Assembly: GCA_002633005.1 (NCBI GenBank)
Contig: NMRA01000256.1
Coordinates: forward strand, 176,068-240,067
Length of the DNA: 64,000 bases
Direction: 5' to 3'
Origin: Phoronis australis
Taxonomy: Eukaryota > Phoronida > Phoronidae
Numbering within the stretch: the first letter of the stretch is position 1; each line of letters opens with the position of its first letter. Of the stretch, positions 12,501 to 21,600 are shown piece by piece. A program made the position numbers and the translations under genes. The notes beneath the pieces are model-generated. The model saw only the letters and a program-made list of their open reading frames with translations, made no database searches and had not been told where the DNA came from.

Positions 12501-13396
12501 TTTAAATGGAATATTGATTTTTCAAAATAAATTTTTAGGTTATGGTGGTGCAACAACAAATTGGCTGACACATTTGAACGACGTTGAACTTCACCGGTAG
12601 GAGATACTCCTATTTTGTGATGTCTCTCGACTGAGTTAAACTCTACGCTCTATAGTGGTGAAAATATAGGGAAAAGATGTGTTTAAGATTTTATATTGTA
12701 TCTACAAATTAAGCACGTAAGCTTACCGTTAACAGGAAAAGGGACCAATCTTTTGTCGTATCCAGAAAGAAGTTGGCCCATTATTTCATGCTGTTGTATA
12801 CTCGTGTTCATAGAGCTGCAATTAGATGCATGTGAAGACCTATTGTACAAGTAAAACACTACACTCATTAGCAGAATCGCTGCCATTTGAGACTATCGCT
12901 AAGGAGTAACGTAAGCTAAGATTAACCCTGTTCTTCCCTGCAATCAACGAAAATCAAAGTATTTTGTTTGGTATGTGACAAATGGATTATTTTATATTGA
13001 ATATACAACACTTGTGATTCGTATTGCTGCTGAAATTTAAAATCAGCACGAGCATAATAAGGACAATTTAAGTTTAGGGCCTGTCTCATGAAAAGAGACT
13101 TAAGACTAAAAACCTAAATTTGGTTTCACTCTCCTACTTCACAGTGGCGGAATAAACATTTGGCCAAATATTTTATGAGCGCATCTTAGTCCAGAAATAA
13201 TTTATAGACTTTTGTGAGGGGCTTAAGACCAAATTTTTAAGTTACGTCTTAAAAGTCATTTTTCGCGAAACAGACCCCTTATCGCGAAACTCATTTAGCA
13301 CATTTTTGGATCTCAAATTAAAATCAAACAGTCTTACCTGGCGTCCACGGCAACCAAGTAAGAAAAGAACATAGCTGAAAATCGGAAAATACTCAT
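184..13396 (-). CDS. Cys-loop ligand-gated ion channel subunit (glycine/GABA/GluCl receptor-like), split gene
   Basis: Predicted subunit of a pentameric neurotransmitter-gated channel in the plasma membrane. Coding exons on the minus strand: 13338-13396, 12727-12815, 10250-10317, 9951-10183, (one not found), 5164-5319, 2830-3059, 849-1001, 184-522. In order they encode a signal peptide, the extracellular domain (YLRQRW loop D, LWLPDLF loop A, loop C with two cysteines ten residues apart as in glycine receptors), M1, M2, M3 (AIDIW), a basic Ser/Arg-rich M3-M4 loop, and M4. Splice phases agree except for one missing internal exon. The flanking phases need a length of 3n+2, and the family's usual 83-bp Cys-loop exon fits, giving about 469 residues, a normal size. 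The M2 filter is unusual (AETVR in place of PAR), so ion selectivity cannot be assumed. Ligand unknown; glycine, GABA, glutamate and histamine are all possible. Confidence 0.88.
849..1001 (-). CDS. Channel exon 8: M3
   Basis: AIDIWRSVCIVYVLAAFFEF is a canonical M3 helix, followed by FFKKVEKKTQRDYKKRL, the start of the cytoplasmic loop. Acceptor ctttcag and donor GTATGC, both phase 0. Confidence 0.92.
1002..2829 (-). other. Channel intron 8-7; small inverted repeat
   Basis: No coding sequence recognised. Positions 1674-1706 hold an inverted repeat (GAACGTAGC...GCTACGTTC) in a GC-richer patch, perhaps a MITE remnant. Confidence 0.4.
2830..3059 (-). CDS. Channel exon 7: loop C end, M1 and M2 pore helix
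   Basis: GTFSCIAVDFRIQRQMGYYL leads into M1 (LYIPSSMTIVVSWSTFFLD), then M2 starting RAETVRTLIGVFTLLIM and the linker QLPEVEYTM. RQMGYYL and the LP-x-V-x-Y linker are glycine-receptor-like. In place of the anion-filter PAR stands AETVR, and pore positions 2' and 6' are Leu and Phe rather than Gly/Ala and Thr. Confidence 0.93.
3060..5163 (-). other. Channel intron 7-6
   Basis: AT-rich intron with no exon recognised. It contains the purine tract at 4233-4320. Confidence 0.5.
4233..4320 (+). repeat. Polypurine tract
   Basis: About 88 bases, almost all A or G, with many GGG runs (gggagggaggtgg, gacgggggggag). Such tracts can form triplex or quadruplex DNA; no function shown. Confidence 0.7.
5164..5319 (-). 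CDS. Channel exon 6: loops F and C (first cysteine)
   Basis: Reads SHPVQDVILKWGFFEDSDKG... to NFTDCTDSFST before GTAAAC, phase 1. The spacing matches the beta9-beta10 region of glycine receptors, and the cysteine pairs with one in the next exon. Confidence 0.85.
5320..9950 (-). other. Channel intron(s) that should hold the missing Cys-loop exon
   Basis: The phases of exons 4 and 6 require one more exon here, expected to be about 83 bp and to encode the C-x13-C disulphide loop. Reading both strands I did not find it. A short plus-strand open stretch at 8185-8382 is unrelated. No other gene recognised. Confidence 0.4.
9951..10183 (-). CDS. Channel exon 4: ligand-binding loops D and A
   Basis: Begins QYSLDIYLRQRWVDHRLDW and continues through LWLPDLFVVNAIDGKRHVVT to SQR at a GTATGC donor, phase 2. 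The RQRW and WLPDLF motifs are hallmarks of inhibitory-type Cys-loop receptors. The exon follows a TTTTCACAG acceptor. Confidence 0.9.
10250..10317 (-). CDS. Channel exon 3, 68 bp
   Basis: Reads PGCLDWMLHHTIFLGSASEA, which aligns in length with the second strand of the family (V-x-V...GS-x-SE). The exon is exactly 68 bp, the usual size of this exon in vertebrate GlyR/GABA-A genes. The donor that gives this size and phase is weak (GTCCAA). A stronger GTATAG donor 7 bp further on breaks frame with exon 4. Confidence 0.6.
11140..11221. repeat. Degenerate trinucleotide microsatellite
   Basis: Runs of aat, agt and att triplets (aataataatag, tagtaatagtaat, aataataatat), broken by substitutions. 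Confidence 0.7.
11222..11284. repeat. Two adjacent palindromes
   Basis: 11222-11249 pairs GATGTATGTTTTT with AAAAACATACATC. 11255-11284 pairs AGTCATATTAAC with GTTAATATGACT around six bases. Both could fold into hairpins. Confidence 0.8.
12727..12815 (-). CDS. Channel exon 2: start of mature extracellular domain
   Basis: Acceptor ctaattgcag, then SSMNTSIQQHEIMGQLLSGY and DKRLVPFPVN. The LL-x-GYDKRL-x-P pattern is the typical first helix of Cys-loop receptor subunits. Donor GTAAGC in phase 1. Confidence 0.8.
13338..13396 (-). CDS. Channel exon 1: start codon and signal peptide
   Basis: ATG at 13396 opens MSIFRFSAMFFSYLVAVDA, a hydrophobic signal peptide, then a GTAAG donor in phase 2. The join to the next exon (AG|C, serine) keeps frame. 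An alternative start at 12886 reads straight into exon 2, but exon 2 has a strong acceptor just downstream of it, so this exon is preferred. Confidence 0.65.
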
Positions 13397-13974
13397 TCTA
13401 AAATCAGGTTTCAAAATTGTAGTTTCGATATGAAAGTACTGAGGCCGACCGCAGACTGATTGTATCTGCCTGACCATGACGTCTTGGACATTGCGTAAAT
13501 AAGTAGTTATGTAAACTATGTGAATGGTATACCAGCATACGTGTACACACAGCTCTAGAAAGTACTCTGATTGCAAGTGCACGCATCACGTTAGAATTAG
13601 AATCTGTTGGCTGAGTTCGTAATTCGTCGATTGCACGCATCAGTTATCTTGCGGACTTTCGTCCACTCTGCCGCAAACTCCATAGACAAAATGAAAAGTT
13701 TTGTCGTTTCATCTTAAAAGCGTTACACATGATCACAGAAACTATATCTTGTACCATATTTTTGACTCTTTCACTTCCACCGAAACGGGGAGCGAGATTC
13801 TGATAAAACATGGAAAAGCCGCATAACTGACACTTTTTAGCACAAAACTAACACAGCTCCTTATGAAGTCATGTGGGTTCTGGATAACACATCATTTCAA
13901 GTAGGTTTTGGTGGCCTACATCAGTTGGTGTAAAGTTTGGACGCTACATGAATTCATGCAGGTTGTGCTCATCT

Positions 13975-14757
13975 ACTCAGTTCATGTGGGTTCTGAACAT
14001 TGCCTCACTTCATGTGGGCCCTGTACACTACATCACTTCATGAGGTTTACAACGCTGCATCACTTCATGTAGGGTGTGTACACTGCATCACTTCATATAG
14101 GGTGTGTACACTGCATCATTCCATGTAGGGTGTGTACACTGCATCACTTCATGTAGGGTGTGTACACTGCATCACTCAATGTAGAGTGTGTACACTGCAT
14201 CACTTCATGTAGGCTGTGTACACTGCATCACTTCATGTAGAGTGTGTACACTGCATCACTTCATGTAGGGTGTGTACACTGCATCACTTCATGTAGGGTG
14301 TGTACACTGCATCACTTCATGTAGTGTGTGTACACTGCATCACTTCATGTAGGGTGTGTACACTGCATCACTTCATGTAGGGTTTGTACACTGCATCACT
14401 TCATGCAGTGTGTGTACACTGCATCACTTCATGTAAGGTGTGTACACTGCATCACTTCATGTAGGGTGTGTACACTGCATCACTTCATGTAGGGTGTGTA
14501 CACTGCATCAGTTCATGTAGTGTGTGTACACTGCATCACTCTATGCAGGGTGTGTACACTGCATCACTTCATGTAGGGTGTGTACACTGCATTAGTTCAT
14601 GTAGTGTGTGTACACTGCATCACTCATGCAGGATGTGTACACTGCATCACTTCATGTAAGATGTGTACACTGCATCACTTCATGTAGGGTGTGTACACTG
14701 CATCACTCCATGTAGGGTGTGTACACTGCATCACTTCAGGGTGTGTACACTTCAGAC
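13975..14757. repeat. 28-bp minisatellite, about 25-28 units
   Basis: The unit contains tgtgtacactgcatcact and then tcatgtaggg, with a 28-base period. Units are nearly uniform from about 14060; the leftmost ones are degenerate. Each carries the palindrome GTGTACAC. Open reading through the array is a by-product of the repeat, not a gene. Confidence 0.95.
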
Positions 14758-14880
14758 ATGTAGATTTTAGACACCACGTCGTTTTATGAAGGATTTGGAG
14801 ACTATTTCAATTCATGAAGGTTTTGGATGTGTTGTGGAATTTTTTTTTTACTATTATGCAGGTTTATAGTCGTTTTAGCT

Positions 14881-16337
14881 CTAACAAGAGCAACGCGGAA
14901 AGTTGAACTAAGGGCACAAATTGACTGCAAACGGTGTACTTCTAGACGGCCCCAAAACGTCAAATCCATTCGAAAACGGGAACATGCCATCGCTTTCTTT
15001 ATAGGAAGCTATTTACCAAATTTCAATGAGATCTGTCAAGGAACTTCAGAGAAACAAAGGAAAATGGAAAAAACAAAATTGCAACTAGGGGCCACAGCTT
15101 TCCTTGGATCCGCTTGAAAGTCGTCGTCGTCTGTTGCTAGCTTAATTTAATAAATATCCTGCAATGGGTTAAGGAGATACAGCTATGCACTGAAAACAAA
15201 ACAGAAATACCTCTAGGAAGTGCCAGAGTAATCGTAGTCGTCATCGTCAACCGTGCTCTTCACACTGAGAATATATATGCCAATTTTCAAAATCATACTT
15301 AGAGTGGTTTGGCTGACAGAGAGGCGGATGCCAAAACCAGACTCAAAAGCAGCAAAAATGGCCACAAGGTGGCGCAAAATACCTCTATTCCATCCGAAAA
15401 CGGGAGGATAGTGTCAACTCACCAACAGATGCCTATATTCCAAATTTTATGAAAATCCGTTGAGGACCTTTGAAGATGCAGATGTGAACGGAAAAAACTA
15501 AAATTGCCACTAAGGGTCACACCGGCATTCAGATCCGTCCGAATGTCGTCCGTTATCAACATCATATAAACAAACGGGAGGATAGCGTCATCTCACTAAT
15601 AGATGCCGATATATCAAATTTTATGAAAATACGTTTAGGAACTTCGAAGATACAGAGGTAATCGTAAAAGCTATAATTGCCACTAGGGACACACCGGTAT
15701 TCAGATCCGTCCGAAAGTCGTCGTCGTCCGTTTTCAACATCATATAAACACACTTGCCAACTTTAATAAAGATCCTCCAAACGGTTTAAGAGATACAGTC
15801 ATGGGAGCAAAGAAAACAAAACTGCCACTAGGAGGCGCCACAGTACTCAGTCTTCGAAAATTCATCGTCAGACGTCCTCTGCATAGCAAGACCGTGCATG
15901 CCAATTTTCACAATCATCCTTAGAGCGGTTTGGTTGATAGAGGTGTGGACGCCAAAAAACAAACTCGAACACAGTAAAAATGGCCACAAGGTGGTGCAAA
16001 CTAAGTCGAATCCATCCGAAAACGGGAGGATAACGTCATCTCACTTACAGATGCCTATACGTCAATTTTTATGAAAAATACTTTGAGGAACTTTGAAGAT
16101 ACAGCGGTAAATGTAAAAAACTAAAATTGCCACTAGGGGGCACACCGGTAATCGAATCTGTCCGAAAGTTCGCTCATGCCGTCCCATTCTTTGAAGGAAC
16201 ACATGTGCAAAATTTCCTGAACATACGACAAAGAATTTTGGAGAGCAGCGCACGCCGGACATCGGACGCTAGACGGACGCCGGACGAACGGGGATGATGA
16301 CAAAATGCATCCACATATAACTATGTGGGCACATAAT
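14881..16337 (+). repeat. Interspersed repeat with CTCF-like motifs, copy 1
   Basis: Starts taacaagagcaacgcgg and ends ctatgtgggcacataata. Internally it repeats modules built around gccactaggggg, aggagatacag and tcgtccg, with a GGACGCC-rich stretch before the end. The same order of modules recurs near 40, 42 and 62 kb. No protein is encoded, so probably a non-autonomous element. The CTCF-consensus match is at 16130-16143; a one-mismatch version is at 15825-15838. Confidence 0.8.
16130..16143 (+). promoter_or_regulatory. CTCF-consensus match CCACTAGGGGGCAC
   Basis: Fits the 14-base core; in repeat copy 1 between the channel gene and the kinase gene. Confidence 0.45.
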
Positions 16338-16343
16338 AAAGGA

Positions 16344-16486
16344 AATCATTTTAATATATACAGGAAGGGCACTGAGCAAGGCACTCTCTTCTGTGTTTTT
16401 CTTCCTTCTCCTCTCTCTCTTTGATCTACACCATGAATAACCTTTTTTCTCTGGACACATAAACATGTTCTCTCTACCGTTTGAGN
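16344..16486 (-). mobile_element. tRNA-derived SINE, truncated copy
   Basis: Nearly identical to 16655-16812 but cut at the ambiguous base 16486, where the tRNA-like head should be. On the minus strand it runs from the ACATG-rich part to a purine-rich tail. Confidence 0.5.
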
Positions 16487-16654
16487 ATAATGAGGTTTGG
16501 CTGAAGGTCCGCCCACTTTTTATAAATTTGAAAAATTAATAGTAAAATAACGAGAGTATGTACATGGCTGTAATTTACGAAAAGAGTTAATTTTAGTGAT
16601 ATCTTTCGATTGGCAAAGCTCAATTTGTGATCTAAGCAGGCGAAAGTAAAGGAA

Positions 16655-16812
16655 ATAGTGACTTTAATATATACAGGAAGGGCACTGAGCAAGGCACTCT
16701 CTTCTGTGTTTTTCTTCCTTCCCCTCTCTCTCTTTGATCTACACCATGAATAACCTTTTTTCTCTGGACACATAAACATGTTCTCTCTACCGTTTGAGCT
16801 ATGCCACGAGAC
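16655..16812 (-). mobile_element. tRNA-derived SINE
   Basis: On the minus strand the head reads CATAGCTCAAACGGTAGAG, a good RNA polymerase III A box (TRGCNNANNNGG type). A degenerate B-box region follows (AGGTTATTCATGG), then a purine-rich body. It sits against LINE 3' sequence. Confidence 0.5.
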
Positions 16813-18310
16813 ACTCTCATCACTATTTATTTTGCTCAAGAGGCCATCGGCCCACAGGACATAACTCAACATAGATACAATAGAATACACATAAGTATTT
16901 GTCTGGTTACAGAAGCGTGATACACAAACTTAATCAAAATTTTCAGCACATAGAGATCAGGCATTCTGATTAACCTCACAAAGGAACGATTGGCTTGGTC
17001 CAATAAAAGTTAGGCACCAATCTCATTCTCAAATTATTGCAGAAGGGACATACATATAAAAGTGAAATTAATCTCTTACGAAATTTTTAGTATAGCTTTC
17101 TTTACATAAAGAATATTTACATAGATTTTTATCAACAGATAGATGTCTTCCCACCTCGACCAACAGCCTACGACATGAACATTGGAACCTTGTATAGGAG
17201 GTAATTTGAGTGCAACATAGGTTTCCAAATTAAACGACGTTTTGAAGAGGAAGTATGTACAAAAGTTTGAATTGTTTTGCACGTCTGTATTCCACTCTTG
17301 CAAAAAAGCAACCCTTAATTTTTTGTTTAAAGGTTTGTAAAAATAATTCTTCGCACCCAAATCCTTGCTCAAGCCACACAAAACCAAAACCATATCTATT
17401 TAACAGTGCCTTAACAAAATATGGCCCATGTAGATCGTCCCGCCTCGTCTATCTAATTTCACAAGCCAACTTTCATATACCAACTTAGAGTTACTTTAAT
17501 CAATATTTGGTTAACTTTAAAAATTATTTGTCAAAAAGCAGGAATCTCCCGAGTCCACCCAAACCGGCACTATTACTACAGCTTCTGTCAACACCCAGCA
17601 GACTTTTACAAAATGTGATGTGAAAATACAGCGGTCCTCTTTGAATCCTCACACTTCGTCACCATAACTAAGGATTGGGAAAACCATTTTGTCAAAAACG
17701 TCAAAGACAACTGCTGGTGGAAGTTTGTCACGTTTGCGCTGAAACTTTTTAATCATTAAAACTGCTTTTTGCTTGGGTTGCCAATGTCTAGATAGCCTGT
17801 GACCACAAATTTTGGGGGTAAAACATACAACGAGATATAAAACGAAGACACTGTAAAATTTCCACCACCAAAGTGTCATTTTTCTTCATTGCGCAATGGC
17901 CCACCTCGTCTGAAAACGACAATTGTTGTCTTTGACAAATTTAAACTCAATAAATGACAATACTTAATATGTAAAGCATTTATGTGGCGCTGGAGTTTTA
18001 TGGCTGTATCAGCACAGCCGACCATATCATCGATCTGCATACGTCAAGACACTTAGCGCGGGACCGTCTTCCCTCTTAATACAATACCGACATTTTCTTT
18101 GATAAGGTAGCTAACAAACTCATCAAGGTATATAACAAATAGAAATGGGCTCCACATACACCCTTCACGTGTTCCAATGAGGTCATCAAGTAATTCAGTA
18201 GGGTCACCATCTGTTCTCACTCGAAGCTCTTAGTTTATTGTACATACTTTTCAAAATTGTCAGAACATTGGTATGTAAATCAATTTTTTGTAACCTCTAC
18301 CATAGCGACT
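16813..18310 (-). mobile_element. Non-LTR retrotransposon (LINE) fossil, 3' part
   Basis: Read on the minus strand in pieces: a reverse-transcriptase palm near 18240-18110 (LIGTREGCMWSPFLFVIYLD), a damaged YADD-like box near 18030, then ICGHRLSRHWQPKQKAVLMI and KMVFPILSYGDEV (17649-17850), then LNKKLRVAFLQEWNTDVQN (17150-17340), and a tail with GGGCCGATGGCC near 16840. Stops and frameshifts show it is dead. The family resembles CR1/L2/Jockey-type elements; the exact clade is not settled. Confidence 0.7.
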
Positions 18311-18458
18311 TGTGTTTAATATTAACGAAAGCACGGAAGAAATCAACAAAAAGAGTTTTAAGTCGTCCCTTCCTTTTGTGTCTTTCTTACAGAAAGCACT
18401 GTATGTGATGACGTCAGAATTCGTTAAATGTTACTCTCGCGGATTCGGATCCGTGACT
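18311..18458 (-). other. Probable RTK 3' UTR
   Basis: Directly after the stop. An AATAAA (minus strand) lies near 18231-18236, inside the adjoining LINE fossil, so transcript ends may have been supplied by the element. Not proven. Confidence 0.3.
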
Positions 18459-18666
18459 TCACTCCAAATCAATATAAGCATCATTTACTTTGCCTTTGTC
18501 AGGCACAACGTAATCACTACGTATTTTGTCTCGTTGTTGGATCTGTTGTCTTCCTTGTTTAGCTTCTCGTCTAGCATCCAAAACGTGAACTAATTTCTTT
18601 TTTATATCACTAAAATCCGGTCTTTCATCGGGTTGCAATTTCCAACAGTCCATCATCAAAGAATAT
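18459..18666 (-). CDS. RTK exon 21: kinase end, tail and stop
   Basis: [18 protein letters not shown] closes the kinase fold. A charged helix follows, then a short tail with two tyrosines, SDYVVPDK and DAYIDLE, and TGA at 18459-18461. Confidence 0.93.
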
Positions 18667-21600
18667 CTGAAAAATGTCCATGGCCAGTACAATACTACTT
18701 CTAAGACAAAAATGATAAGCGACAACAACCGAGTTCTATGAACATATTCAAGAGAAAATTGAACTGTTTTACACTACTAGAAATAGTTTTATAATTTTGT
18801 TGAATTTTCATAATCTACGGCAGCATATTAGCAGAAAATCCAGGGTTTGAACCTGGGTCGGCACAAAGATTTTTGTAGACTTACATATAGGTCACGTGAT
18901 GTGACCAAGATATGAGGTGTATGAAGACTAATAATACTCACTTATACCAGAAAGAGTTTTTCATTGAAAGTTGATGATCATTCTAGAATGATAACATTTT
19001 AGAAGCGCACTCTTTGGCAGGAATCAATTTTTAATTTCATAGTTACCACGCTGCCTGTACTCCAACACACTCAAGAGCACAGGGTTTTACACTATAAAGT
19101 CCACATTGAACTGTAAAGCACTTACATGCAATATGCCTTGAGCATCACCATACATCTCAAATAACAAAAATCCATTCAAGAAAGCCTTTAACTGAAATGA
19201 AGAGGAAATGTGGCTAACATCTAATTGTTATCCGTTTCTATGTTCTGTAACTGACACACAACTTACGCGCTCTCAGGACAGTATTTCGGTTTGTCAAGAC
19301 GATATCCTGATACTAGGTAAGTTTTCATGCTGAAATTGTCTACGTCCGGATATGGCGGCTGTCCTCTTGTCACAAGTTCCCACAGCAAAACACCAAACGA
19401 CCACTAGAATAAAAAGAGTATAAGTGCTAATTGAAATGGAATCCGCCCTCATTTTATCATTGTTTTGGAGACCATTGCATAAGGCATATTATCTGAAAGT
19501 TTCAGTTGAATCAGTCATTTCTGAGATATATGATCTTCCGAATTTATCCTAATTTAAACATCTTTCTACGGTCTTACATACAATCATGTAACAACTGAAA
19601 CGTGTGCTATTCTTTCAATAGAACCATATTTCGTACATTTAACTCAACAGTGTGTTGATTGTTATGGAAAATCGCATGTTCATCTATGGAACCCGGAGGA
19701 CACCAACTTATTACAACATTACGATGACGTGTCCTCAAATTCGAACAAAAAATTGTTGCCAAAACATTCATTTTTTATTTAGATTTTCCAAAAACTCAAT
19801 GTCGTTAAAAATACTCAAATTTCATCATGTGTTTGTTGATGATGGATGTACAACATAAATTGTTCGAATTATGAAGCAAAGTTTTCTAAATTTTTTTTTT
19901 AGTTTAAAATTTTGTTAACATTTCAGTGTTCCGCCATGTTGTGTACTTAAAAACCTTTACCGTAACCTAAGTCCGCAGCGTGGTTAGACCCTTATTAGGT
20001 ACAAAGGTCCATAGTTGAACAACAATGTGTGCCGACCCGCGACTACAGCTCATGAAGGGAAAACGGTCCCAGTGTACAATTCACATGATATTTAAAGATG
20101 TTGTCTATTTTCAGTAAAGTCATACCACATCAGACTTTGAGGTGAATAAACCATCAGATAAACTCTCAACTGCCATCCATTTGATCGGAAGTGCGCGGGA
20201 TTCACCACTCAGGGAATAGTAATCTTTTTCATAAATGTCTCGCGACAAGCCGAAATCTGCAATTTTAACACACAGTGTTCTGTCGACCCTGAAAAATAAT
20301 ACCAATGGATTATTAAGATCAAAATCATGCATCTATTATTACGACGGGGTGAAAACAAAATGTCCAAGATTCCATCAGATGGCGAAAGCTTCCAAACTCT
20401 ATAAAAAGAACATTGCACGTATGTGAAAACTGCAAAACTGGATTTGAACTGAAAGAAAATCGCAATAACCGTCATATTTTTCGGGAAGAAAGGCGGGAAT
20501 TAAAGTTTATTCAATTTTAATGACAAAAGAAAATGTATCTTATAACTAAAGATCTCGTACTGACGAACACAAGTGCAAGTTTGGATAAAGACAACAACTT
20601 TTCTAAAATGTAGCTACATGTCTCGGTGGTAAAACATTCACCATTGTCGAGCTTTATTTAGAGAATGGATGCCAGAATGGCTATAGGTACAATACACAGA
20701 AAATTCCAAAGCACGCAAAAATACCAGAAAAGGACTGGCTAGCAATGTGCGAATCACAACTCAGTGTAACAGTGCCAACGACACATGGGAAACCTGTGCA
20801 TTGGGTGAAGTCGTTTCTGATAACCGAATATGAATGGCTTCACGCAGTTTGAAGCGATTATAGCGATTTAAGTATCACTGGCAATCATCGTAAAGTTGTG
20901 TTCCTCAGAGGCCTCTCTACAACCAACATTGCTTTCCAAGCGTCTAAGCATGTGTGAATTGTTATCACTAACTCAGTAGGTTTTCCTTCATCTTTGTAGT
21001 CAAGTGGCGAGTTGTGACAACAACTACAATGAAATTTATACACTACATGGGGATTTAAAGCGAAAAGAATCTTGTAAACTTCGCGATTAATGACAGTGAT
21101 ACTTAAATCGATATCGCTTGAAACTACGTGAAGCTTCACATTCGGTCTTCATAAACGCCCTCACTCAATGCACAGATTTCCCATGAGTTGTTGACACAGT
21201 TACCCTGAGCTGTGATTTGCTGTTTGTTAGCCAATCCTGTTCTGGTATTTTTGAGTGTTTTGGAATTTTCTGCGTAATTTACCTGTGTAGCATCCATTCT
21301 CTGAATAAAGCTGGACAATGGTGGATGTTTTACTGTCAAAACACGTCGTTACGTTTTAGAAAAGTAGTTGTCTTTATTCAAACTATCCTGTAATCATGAT
21401 CTACGACGGTGATTACGATCAAGAAATGGTGCAACGGTATCACAAAGTTGTTTATCAAACGCACGTTTTGTATTCAAGCCCCCATATTTCACTTACATGC
21501 AGTTTCGAGCTGCTAAATCACGATGGACGAATCTCTGACTGGATAAGTAAACCATACCATTAGCTACCTGAAGTCCAAATTCCATTAGCTCTGCCACCAG

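Larger units (their letters stand above)
10318..12726 (-). other. Channel intron 3-2; microsatellite and hairpins
   Basis: AT-rich. It holds a degenerate AAT/AGT triplet repeat and two palindromes (11222-11284). No exon recognised. Confidence 0.45.

Noticed and set aside
12815-12886. Alternative start MAAILLMSVVFYLYN for the channel, read straight into exon 2
   Set aside because: A strong acceptor (ctaattgcag) follows it, and an upstream exon with a better signal peptide joins in perfect phase. It remains possible as an alternative start.
14468-14659. Open frame with repeated MYTASLHVGCVHCISS-like units
   Set aside because: Created by the 28-bp minisatellite; codon content follows the repeat and there is no gene context.
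16269-16823. Open frames reading CPEKKGYSWCRSKRE on the minus strand
   Set aside because: They coincide with the duplicated tRNA-derived SINE; the shared peptide only reflects repeat identity.
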